Positions 9,136-17,500 of a stretch of DNA of 55,048 bases are shown here, one piece after another. The stretch comes from Planctomycetaceae bacterium (GTDB taxonomy: Bacteria; Planctomycetota; Planctomycetia; Pirellulales; Pirellulaceae). Within the stretch, counting starts at the first letter, position 1. Every line of letters begins with the position of its first letter. Under the pieces are notes generated by a model. That model worked only from the letters and a program-made list of their open reading frames with translations, made no database searches and was not told the DNA's origin. A program made the position numbers and the translations under genes. The DNA is taken from assembly GCA_007121535.1 (NCBI GenBank), contig SKKK01000200.1:1-55048 (forward strand). The letters are read 5' to 3'.

Positions 9136-9278
9136 TGGCCACCAAGAAAGCCGCGCCGAAGAAGGCAGCCAAGAAGGCGCCCGCCAAGAAGGCAGCGTCC
9201 GCCAAGAAGGCTCCTGCCAAGAAGGCCCCGGCCAAGAAGGCCCCGGCCAAGAAGGCAGCGAAAAAGGCGAAGAAGTAG
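9135..9278 (+). CDS. Lysine/alanine-rich histone H1-like DNA-binding protein
   Basis: A 47-residue protein made almost entirely of Lys, Ala and Pro in repeats of the [10 protein letters not shown] kind, similar to the tails of eukaryotic H1 and chlamydial Hc1/Hc2. It has a GTG start with GGAGG eight bases upstream. It probably coats or compacts the nucleoid through its positive charge. The repeats vary at the codon level (gcc/gcg/gca), which argues for selection on protein sequence. A strong terminator follows about 70 bases downstream. Confidence 0.75.
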   Translation: MATKKAAPKKAAKKAPAKKAASAKKAPAKKAPAKKAPAKKAAKKAKK

Positions 9279-9344
9279 GTCGCGAGCCTGGTCTGGAAGC
9301 CTGATTCGTCAGGGACTCCAGCAACCCACGGATAACGACGAGAC

Positions 9345-9377
9345 AGAGCCGTCGGGATCTTCGGTCCCGACGGCTCT
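9345..9377. terminator. Bidirectional hairpin terminator
   Basis: AGAGCCGTCGGGA pairs with TCCCGACGGCTCT around a 7-base loop. It lies between the convergent histone-like gene and mrp. T-rich sequence follows on the plus strand (attcatttctt), without a long T-run. Confidence 0.7.
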
Positions 9378-9399
9378 ATTCATTTCTTGGCTTGATCGC

Positions 9400-10479
9400 T
9401 CACAGTACCGGCAGGGACGGTTGAGGCGGTGCGGCGGCGGCCGAAGCCGCCAGATTCTTGACCAGCCGGTAAGCGATCTTCTCGAAGCTGGGGGCGACGT
9501 TCGCGTCCGTAAAATTCGCCTCCATCGTGCCCGCGTCGCCATGCTCGCGGATCGCCAGTTGGATCGGTACCTCGCCCAAGAAAGGCAGATCTGATTCCTC
9601 AGCCTGTTTCCGAGCGCCGCCGCTGCCGAAAATGTCGTATTTCTTGCCGCAATCCGGGCAAACAAAGCCGCTCATGTTTTCGACGATGCCCAAAACCGGG
9701 ATGTTGACTTTGCGGAACATGTGAATCGCTTTGATGGCGTCCAGCAGGGCCACATCTTGCGGCGTACAAACGACAACGGCACCGGTCAATGGCAGCAGTT
9801 GCGACAGGGTCAGTGCGATGTCGCCGGTGCCGGGCGGCATGTCGATAATCAGATAATCTAAATCTCCCCAATCGGTATCCCGCAGGAACTGGGTCACCGC
9901 GCCGTGCAGCATGGGACCTCGCCAGATGACCGCTTCTTCTTTCGGCACCAGCAGCCCCATGCTCATCACGGGCATTCCGTTCTTAAAGATCGGTGTCAAG
10001 CGGTTGTTTTCGATCATCGGACGGCCTGACAGCCCCAACAAATGCGGGATACTGGGGCCGTAAACATCGGAATCCATCAGGCCCACGCGGCTGCCCGCTC
10101 GTTGCAGAGCAAAGGCCAAGCTGGCGGCGATCGTGCTCTTGCCAACGCCCCCTTTACCCGAGCCGACCGCGATGACGGTTTTGGCTGTCAAACCGATTTC
10201 ACCCAGCTTCTGAGGAGCGCGCGCATGAATGCGACGATCGATTCGGACGGAACGCAAGCCGGGCAAGGCAGCTTGCAGCTTCTCTGAAAGTGCATCGCAC
10301 ACATCCTGCCAGATCGGTGCGGCCCAACTGGTCAGTTCCAGGGTTAGCGATAAGCGATCGCCATCCAATTGCACGTTCTTGACTTGTTCGAAATCGTGGA
10401 TGCTGCGCCCGCTTTCAGGATCGCGGAAATCTTTCAAAATGGCTTGCACGTCGGTCAGTTGAATCGGCCCATCGGCCAT
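9400..10479 (-). CDS. mrp: Mrp/NBP35 family iron-sulfur cluster carrier ATPase
   Basis: A 359-residue P-loop protein thought to carry and transfer 4Fe-4S clusters in the cytoplasm. The N-terminal ~85 residues form a MIP18/DUF59-like domain; the deviant Walker A GSGKGGVGKST is at 106-116, and CPDC (C274, C277) is the cluster-binding pair. The start at 10479 follows AAAGGAAAA; the longer frame upstream has no homology. It probably supports the many Fe-S enzymes in this genome, including the hydrogenase cluster. Confidence 0.93.
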   Translation of the reverse strand: MADGPIQLTDVQAILKDFRDPESGRSIHDFEQVKNVQLDGDRLSLTLELTSWAAPIWQDVCDALSEKLQAALPGLRSVRIDRRIHARAPQKLGEIGLTAKTVIAVGSGKGGVGKSTIAASLAFALQRAGSRVGLMDSDVYGPSIPHLLGLSGRPMIENNRLTPIFKNGMPVMSMGLLVPKEEAVIWRGPMLHGAVTQFLRDTDWGDLDYLIIDMPPGTGDIALTLSQLLPLTGAVVVCTPQDVALLDAIKAIHMFRKVNIPVLGIVENMSGFVCPDCGKKYDIFGSGGARKQAEESDLPFLGEVPIQLAIREHGDAGTMEANFTDANVAPSFEKIAYRLVKNLAASAAAAPPQPSLPVL

Positions 10480-10558
10480 AATTTGGTTTTCCTTTCTGAA
10501 TGTGATGACGAATCTGTTCTTCTGATCCCATGCAGGTACCGGCGGCACCGTTGCTGGA

Positions 10559-11017
10559 CTAAACTGCGCGATCTGCGTTGCTCGATCGACGAGTTGGCCA
10601 AGGTAACCGCGCCCAAGTCCATTGTCGGACGGACGATCGGCTGGAAGGCGCACTGTCCACGTGGCGAGCGATCCAGCGAGCCAAGCGGTTCAATTCGACC
10701 ACGCTGCTCACGATATGATGAGCGCCTGCTGTGCGCAACACCGCATCGGCCGCACGATCGAGCGGCGAGACCACGATCACAGAACGCATATTCATAAAAC
10801 GGTCCGCTTGCTCTTTCAGCCAGCGACACACATCCGGTACCTTGTCGGTAACCGCTTCGACCACCAGCACGCTGGTCTGGTTTTCCCGCAATCGAGCCGC
10901 ACATTCGGTCAACATCCGAGTTTCGCTGATGGAAACGGCTGCGAGCTGCGGCATACAGCGGAGGGATGCGGCCCATCTGCCGGTCCTTTCACACACGATG
11001 ATTCGAGCAGACCGCAT
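10559..11017 (-). CDS. Receiver-like hypothetical protein
   Basis: A 152-residue protein directly upstream of mrp on the same strand (79-base gap). It looks like an alternating alpha/beta receiver-like or flavodoxin-like fold, with hydrophobic strands such as TSVLVVEAV and MRSVIVVSP, but without a clear phospho-acceptor Asp. GGGAGGA stands upstream of the start at 11017. The basic C-terminus (after ~125) is low complexity. I do not recognise the family; reality as a gene is likely but not certain. Confidence 0.5.
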   Translation of the reverse strand: MRSARIIVCERTGRWAASLRCMPQLAAVSISETRMLTECAARLRENQTSVLVVEAVTDKVPDVCRWLKEQADRFMNMRSVIVVSPLDRAADAVLRTAGAHHIVSSVVELNRLARWIARHVDSAPSSRSSVRQWTWARLPWPTRRSSNADRAV

Positions 11018-11104
11018 CGCAGTTTCATCCTCCCTTGTTGGGTGTTGATCGGGACATTGAACTCTGTCAGCACGAGGGTCAGCCCCCTTCTCTGACAGAG
11101 CCTC

Positions 11105-11255
11105 GTGCGTTGTCTAGGCGAAAAATGCGGATTGTGAGCGGCACGCCGCTAGCCGCCGGTTCTGGACGCCGGTTCCGAACGCCGGTTCCGAACGCCAACG
11201 GCGGCTAGCGCCGTGCCGCTCATCGCGACCCCAAAATTGAGTCTGGACAACGCAC
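11105..11255. repeat. MITE, copy 1
   Basis: Terminal inverted repeats gtgcgttgtc and gacaacgcac bound a 151-base element whose centre is a palindrome built on gcggcacgccgctagccgcc. A 135-base second copy lies at 22101-22235. No coding capacity is seen. Together with flanks it fills most of the 284-base space between the genes at 11017 and 11302. Confidence 0.75.
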
Positions 11256-11301
11256 TAGGTCGCCCAGGCCCTCGTCATGGTAGAAGCTGACTAGTGTTTC
11301 A

Positions 11302-12705
11302 TCAACCCGGCTGGTCGGGCGTGGGTGGCCGATCGTCCGAGCCCATTTGGAAATGCTGCAGTCGGCGAACGGCGCGCGATCGAGTGATGCCCAGCAAACG
11401 CGCCACCTTCGCCTTGTTGCCCTTGGACCGCTGCAGGGCTCGGCGAAACAATTCTTGTTCGACTTCTTCGAGAAAAAGATCCAATTGAATCGACTCGGCC
11501 TTCTTACGAGGTCGCGATGCGGTTTGCGCGGCCAATTGCAGCGACTCGGGCAAATCGTCCAGCGTTACTTGGGGGCCAGGCGCTTGGCGACAAGCGGTCG
11601 TGACGCATGCCGCCAGTTCATCCAGGTTTCCCGGCCATGCATACTGAAGAAGATGCTCGATGGCCTGTTCGGCGAATGACGACAACTGCTTGCCACCGAT
11701 CGCGTTTTCGCGCTCGAGAAAATACTGAGCCAGCAGCGGGATATCGTCACGCCGTTGCGAAAGGGGCGGTAACGCGATCTCCAGGGTGCTGAGCGCAAAT
11801 GCCAAATCGTGACGAAACCGGTCTTTCGAGGCCAGATCGACCAGGCTGTGGCGGGCGGTGGCCACGGTCCGCAGTCCCAATTCGCCAATGCTCAGTACGC
11901 CCGCCAGCGCTGCTTGGGCATCGCTCGACAACTGGTCCGCTTCCAACAGCAGCAGCGTTCCGGGCCGTTCCACCTGGAGTTCCGCACAACTGGCCGCGAA
12001 CGAGGCGATCGTCTGGTTCAACAATTCGGCGTCCAGCAGGTGGCATGCCAGCGGCGCCAATGGGGCGGCATCGCGTTGTCCGCCGCCAAAATGCACGGCA
12101 CGGGCCACGTGCTCGCGCCCGCTGCCGGGCGGGCCGATCACCAACGTCCGCGAATCGGTCTGAGCCGCCAGACGGATGATCTCTCGCGCCCGGATGATGG
12201 CCGGATGCTGGCCGATCACTTGGTCCACGTGGAAATGCTCGCCCAGTTCGGACAGCACTTGGCGTAGTGCCGCATGACGTTCCTCGCCCGGCGCCGTCGG
12301 GAACGGCGATTTGGCAGTTTGGGAAACCTCGCTCGCCTCGACCAAAACCAAGACGCCGCACGCCTTGCCATCTGCCGCAGATCCCAACGACAGAAAACGC
12401 GCTGAACGCCGTTCCCAAATGCCGTCGGGACGCGGCCAAGCGATCTGCCCACGACAGTCACGGCCCAAGAACACTTCCGGGGGAGGGCACAAGCCGTTCA
12501 AAGACATCGGTTCGGGCTCGCCCGGCCGGCCGCTGTGATAATCACAGCGTTTGCCGACCAGCGATCGCGGTTCGATCCGGAGCCAGGCGAAACAAGCCGC
12601 GTTGCCATACACGAAACGCCGTTGAGGGTCCAAGACAAAAATGGGCAAGTCACAATCGCCCAACAGGTGGGAAAGAGCGTTGATATTCGATCGTGTTCGC
12701 GCCAT
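11302..12705 (-). CDS. Degenerate sigma54-activator-like regulator (PAS, AAA+, Fis HTH)
   Basis: 467 residues: PAS-like sensor domain (about 15-125), AAA+ domain (about 165-390), and a Fis-type helix-turn-helix at the end (GNKAKVARLLGITRSRAVR). The Walker A is GPPGSGRE with Arg replacing the usual Lys, and the GAFTGA loop that contacts sigma54 is missing: the expected place reads LLDAELLNQTIASFA. ATP-driven activation of sigma54 polymerase is therefore unlikely; it may act as a repressor or sigma70 regulator. Its target is unknown. Confidence 0.8.
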   Translation of the reverse strand: MARTRSNINALSHLLGDCDLPIFVLDPQRRFVYGNAACFAWLRIEPRSLVGKRCDYHSGRPGEPEPMSLNGLCPPPEVFLGRDCRGQIAWPRPDGIWERRSARFLSLGSAADGKACGVLVLVEASEVSQTAKSPFPTAPGEERHAALRQVLSELGEHFHVDQVIGQHPAIIRAREIIRLAAQTDSRTLVIGPPGSGREHVARAVHFGGGQRDAAPLAPLACHLLDAELLNQTIASFAASCAELQVERPGTLLLLEADQLSSDAQAALAGVLSIGELGLRTVATARHSLVDLASKDRFRHDLAFALSTLEIALPPLSQRRDDIPLLAQYFLERENAIGGKQLSSFAEQAIEHLLQYAWPGNLDELAACVTTACRQAPGPQVTLDDLPESLQLAAQTASRPRKKAESIQLDLFLEEVEQELFRRALQRSKGNKAKVARLLGITRSRAVRRLQHFQMGSDDRPPTPDQPG

Positions 12706-12755
12706 GAAATTTTGTGCTTAGGATCGGCAAGTGAATTACTGTCGCGTTTTGCGGG

Positions 12756-12831
12756 AAGGGGTCGGGAGTCGTTTTCGGAGAAAGTATGTACCATGTGGTT
12801 GGTCGTTGCCCGAAAACGACTCCCGACCCCG
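12756..12831. repeat. Dispersed palindromic repeat (ggggtcgggag family), copy 1
   Basis: The arm aaggggtcgggagtcgtttt is matched by its reverse complement ending at 12831, with a ~30-base centre containing ccatgtggt. A close copy is at 19409-19485. Confidence 0.75.
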
Positions 12832-12855
12832 TTCTCGCTGTCAACAAGAGATTTC

Positions 12856-12920
12856 TGAGCGGCACGGCGCTAACCGGCGACGTGGGCCGAAAAACCGGCG
12901 GCTAGCGCCGTGCCGCTCAC
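12856..12920. repeat. Dispersed palindrome (gagcggcacggcgctag family)
   Basis: tgagcggcacggcgcta and its inverted match tagcgccgtgccgctca form a long hairpin. The same arm occurs inside both MITE copies and singly at about 14459-14484 and 19327-19352. It occupies the spacer upstream of the RND adaptor gene. Confidence 0.7.
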
Positions 12921-13036
12921 AAAAACTGCCCCCTTTTCCGAACTCGGGTTTCCAGCTTCTAATATAATGGTAGATGGCGTGTACGTGCAATCCGCGGCGA
13001 ATCAACGTGACGCCCGCCTCTTGCAGGAAACGTGAC

Positions 13037-14431
13037 ATGGTTCATGTGTTAATTCGGGTTTTTCTTCCCCTGGGCGTGATCGCCAGCGGCATCGGGGTGT
13101 TTTTCCTGCTGGGCTCAGGCCAGCAGGAAACGCTGCCACCGAGCGACGAGCGGGTGATTCCGGAGGTCGAAACGGTCGTTTTGCACGCTCATCGCGGAGA
13201 CTTGGAGATCGAAGTGGACGGGATCGTATCGCCGGCCCGCGAGATCCAGGTTGCTGCCGAAGTGGCGGGGACGATCACGATGAAGGACCCGGCCTGCCGT
13301 GCCGGCGGCTTCGTCGAAGAAGGTCAATGGTTGATCGAGATCGATGCACGGGATTACCAGTTGGAAGAACGTCGCGCGTTGAAACAACTGGAGCAGTCGC
13401 AAGCCGAATTGGACGAGGCCGATGTCGAGATCGCAAGCATCGATGCCTTGATCGATCTGGCGGATCGCAATCTCCAGTTGCAGCAGAACGAACTGGCTCG
13501 GCAATTGCGTTTGACCGGCAGCATCAGCCAATCGGAGATCGATCGTGCCAAACGGGAAGTGGTCACGGCCGAAAACGCTCGCCAGACTCTCGAAAATCAG
13601 CTCAATTCGGCTCGCGTTCGACGCAGCCGTTTGCAAATCGCCATCGAACTGGCCCGATCGCAACTGGAAAAAGCGCGTTTGGACTTGCAACGAAGCCGTG
13701 TCGTGGCACCTATCGACGGGGTGATCGTTCGAGATTTGGTCGAGCAAGGCGATTTTGTGCAGAAGGGAACGCCGCTGTTCACGATCGAGGACACGTCGGC
13801 GGTCGAGGTCCGCTGCAATCTGCTGATGGAAGACCTCCATTTGTTGTGGAGCCAGCAGCCGATGCAGTCGGAAGCGGAAAGCTCGGCTCAGCAGGCCTAT
13901 CAGATCCCACGGATTCCCGCGAAAGTGTACTATCAATTCGCGCGTAGCGACGATCTTCGATTCGCCTGGCACGGCGTATTGGATCGTTTCGACGGCATCG
14001 GGTTGGACGAACGAACGCGGACGGTCCCCAGCCGAGTCCGCGTCGATCGTCCTCGACAGGTCCTTCGCGCGGGTGGGAATCGGTCCTCCGACTCGGTTGC
14101 CGCCGGTCCGCCGGCGCTGGTTCGCGGCATGTACGTGACGGTCGTACTACAGGTTCCGCAGCAAGAAGTTTTCGTCAAAGTGCCGGATGCAGCGATCCAG
14201 CCCGGCAAGCGAGTCTGGCGGGTTCGGGACGGTCGCTTGCAGCAACTCGGGCCCCTGCCCTTGATCCAAGGGGTCACCGAAACGGACGCGAAAGGTCAAC
14301 GCCGACGGTTTTGGCTCACCCCAGCCTCGCAATCGGGCCTGGAGCCCGGTGACCGGCTCTCGATCACGCCCTTGCAGGGCGCTCGGGACGGGATGCAAGT
14401 CGTGGTCGCACCGGATCCTTCCTCGCCATGA
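13037..14431 (+). CDS. RND efflux periplasmic adaptor (HlyD/MFP family)
   Basis: A 464-residue membrane-fusion protein. An N-terminal membrane anchor (about 5-27) precedes a barrel/lipoyl segment beginning VEVDGIVSPAREIQVAAEVAG-like sequence, a long coiled coil (about 115-225) and returning lipoyl and beta-barrel domains. It bridges the inner-membrane pump to the outer membrane. The start at 13037 follows AGGAAA. It sits 141 bases upstream of the pump gene, with one arm of a dispersed palindrome in the gap, and the two are probably one operon. No outer-membrane TolC-like gene is in the window. Confidence 0.9.
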   Translation: MVHVLIRVFLPLGVIASGIGVFFLLGSGQQETLPPSDERVIPEVETVVLHAHRGDLEIEVDGIVSPAREIQVAAEVAGTITMKDPACRAGGFVEEGQWLIEIDARDYQLEERRALKQLEQSQAELDEADVEIASIDALIDLADRNLQLQQNELARQLRLTGSISQSEIDRAKREVVTAENARQTLENQLNSARVRRSRLQIAIELARSQLEKARLDLQRSRVVAPIDGVIVRDLVEQGDFVQKGTPLFTIEDTSAVEVRCNLLMEDLHLLWSQQPMQSEAESSAQQAYQIPRIPAKVYYQFARSDDLRFAWHGVLDRFDGIGLDERTRTVPSRVRVDRPRQVLRAGGNRSSDSVAAGPPALVRGMYVTVVLQVPQQEVFVKVPDAAIQPGKRVWRVRDGRLQQLGPLPLIQGVTETDAKGQRRRFWLTPASQSGLEPGDRLSITPLQGARDGMQVVVAPDPSSP

Positions 14432-14572
14432 TCGGCTTGCTTATGATACGTAGCCTGCTGAGCGGTCCGGCGCTAGCCGCCGGTCTTGGTTGCCCAAGTC
14501 ACTACCGTACGAGCAACGGAACGATCTTCCGTATCAACAATATCGAAATGTCCCCACAGGAGTTGAAAACTC

Positions 14573-17500
14573 GTGCGAGCTGTCATCCGTTGGGCGATTG
14601 AGAATTCGCCGGCCATGAACATCTTGATGCTGTCGATCCTGGTGGTTGGTGCTGTCAGCCTATCGATGCTGCGCCGCGAAATCTTTCCGGAATTCGAACT
14701 GGAGATCATCCTGGTCACCGTCCCCTACCCGGGAGCAACGCCAGCCGAAGTCGAAGAAGGCATCTGTCAGAAGATCGAGGAGGCGGTCCGATCGATCAGC
14801 GGTGTGAAACGACAGGTCGCGGTGGCTCAAGAAAACGCCGGATTCATGGTGCTGTACCTGGAAGCCAACGTCAACGTGCAAAGAGTATTGAGCGAGGTAC
14901 GGGCCGAAATCGACCGCATCCCCAGCTTTCCGGATCTGGCCGAGGATCCGGAGGTCCAGCAGTTGACCTTCCGATTGCCGGCGATCCGCGTAGGCTTGAT
15001 CGGTCCGGACGATGTTTCGATCGAAGCCGAACTGGAACTCCGCCAGATGACCGAAACGCTTCGCAGCGAATTGCTGCAATTGCCGTCGGTCTCGCAAGCC
15101 GAACTGATCAACGTCAACGATTTCCAGATCGATATCGAGATCCCGGAACAGACGCTGCGAAAACACGGACTGACGCTGCAGCAGGTGGCTCAGATTGTCC
15201 GTCGTGAGAATATCGAATTGCCCGGCGGGACGCTGAACACCGAAAGTCAGGAAGTTCTCTTGCGAGGCAAGAACAAACGCGTGACGGGCGAAGAGATCGC
15301 TCGGATTCCGCTGCTGACCACGCCCGGTGGCGTCATGCTGACGGTCGGCGACTTGGGCTTTGTACGGGACGAATTCGAGGATACCACGGCGACCAATCGA
15401 GTCGATGGGCTGCCGGCGATGGTGATCGGCATCAATCGGACCTCCAGCGAGGATCTTTTGGCGATCGCCCGCGAAGTGAAGGAGTACGTCGCGGACAAAC
15501 GGACCCGCTTGCCGCCCGGCTACTCGTTGCGGACCTGGCAGGATGCGTCGATCGATGTCAAGGATCGTCTGGACATGCTGACGCGAAACGGTCTGCAAGG
15601 GCTGTTGCTGGTGTTCGTCGTGCTGGCGGTGTTTCTCGAACTCAAACTGGCGTTCTGGGTGGCATTGGGAATCCCCGTCGCTCTATTGGGATCGGGCGTT
15701 GTACTGCTAGGGTTCGATCAGACGTTGAACATGCTGTCGATGTTCGCCTTTTTGCTGGTGCTGGGCATCGTGGTGGATGATGCGATCGTAGTCGGAGAGA
15801 ATATCTACGTGCATCGAGCGCGGCACGAGAGCCTGGTGCGGGCTGCGATCGACGGCACGCGAGAAGTGCTGCCCGCGGTCGCCACGTCGGTGACCACGAC
15901 GATCATCGCCTTTATTCCTTTGTTCTTCGTGTCGGGAGTAATGGGCAAGTTCATCGCCGTGATGCCGCTGGCCGTGATCGCCATGCTGGCCATCTCGCTG
16001 ATCGAAAGCACGCTGATCCTGCCCTGCCATTTGGCGCATCGCGACAATCTGTTCCTGCGAGTGATGGGCGTCGTTCTGTATCCGGTAAGATCGCTGGGTA
16101 CGCTGCTGCGAAACGTCAATCGAGTCACTCACCACGCCGTGCATCACTTTACGGCTCATCGTTACCTGCCCATGCTCGGTTGGTGCTTGAACCACCCGCC
16201 GCTTGTCTTTAGCATCGCGCTAGCTCTGTTGATCGCCACCGCCGGTATGGTGCGAGCCGGGATCACGCCCTGGATCTTGTTCCCCAAGCTGGATAACCGC
16301 ACGATCGAGGCCAAGATCGCCTATCCGGACGGAACGCCCAGCGAGGTGACCGACCGGGCAACGCGACGGCTGGAAGATGCCATCCGACGAATCGACCAGC
16401 GGTACGCGCAGCAGGGACAAGGCCTAGTGAGGATCGTCCACCGATCGGTGGGGGAAATCAGCGGGGCAGGATCTTTGGGGCCTGATTCGCGCAACAAGGG
16501 CGGACATCTTGGAGCGGTCTACGTGGAGTTGGTCGAACCGTCCGAGCGGGACGTGATCAGCGAAGCCATACTGCAGCAGTGGCGAGAAGAAGCGGGGGAC
16601 TTCTCGGGTGTCGAGCGACTGACGTTCGGCAGCCCTGAAATGGGACCGGGCGGACGGCCGATCGAGTTCAAGCTGCTGGCCCCCGTAGACCACATGGACC
16701 AGTTGGAAGCGGCCGTGGCCATGACCCGCCGATATTTGGCCGGACAGCGGGAGCGGGGCGTGTTCGACATCCGCGATGATTCCTCGCCGGGGAAATGGGA
16801 GTACCAGTTGCGGATCAAGCAGAATGCGATCGCCATGGGCATCTCGGCCGCCGACCTGGCCGAGACGGTTCGGGCGGCCTTCTATGGCGAAGAGGTCATG
16901 CGATTGCAGCGAGGACGCCACGAGGTGAAGTTGATGGTCCGCTATCCGCGCGATCAACGTCGTTCGTTAAGCGACTTCGAAGCGATTCGAGTCCGCACGG
17001 ACGACGGGGCGGAACGACCGTTGACCGAATTGGCAGAGATCTCGGTGCAACGCGGCTATGCCGAAATCAATCGGGTCGACCAGATGCGATCCATCACGAT
17101 CACTGCCGACGTCGATGAAAAAAAGGGCAACGCGTCCAGGATCGTCCGGGGCATGCAGAACGATTTCATTCCGGGCATGCTGGAAGAGTTCCCGGAGGTT
17201 CGGGTTCGATGGGAGGGGCAGCGGGAAGAGAGCCGGGAATCGATGGCCAGTCTGTACGTCGGTTTTCTGCTGGCCGTGTTTGCCATGTACTGCCTGTTGA
17301 CGCTGCAATTCCGCTCGTATTTCCAGCCGTTCATCATCCTGACGATCATCCCGTTCGGCTTCGTCGGAGCCGTCTGGGGCCATGCCTTGCTGGGGTTGCC
17401 CTTGACGATGCTCAGCATGTTCGGGATGGTGGCATTGACGGGCGTCGTGGTCAACGATTCCATCGTGCTGGTCGACTTTATCAACAAGCGAATGCGGCGA

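Noticed and set aside
10622-11095. Plus-strand frame opposite the receiver-like protein.
   Set aside because: Composition is that of an antisense shadow; the minus-strand frame has the ribosome-binding site.
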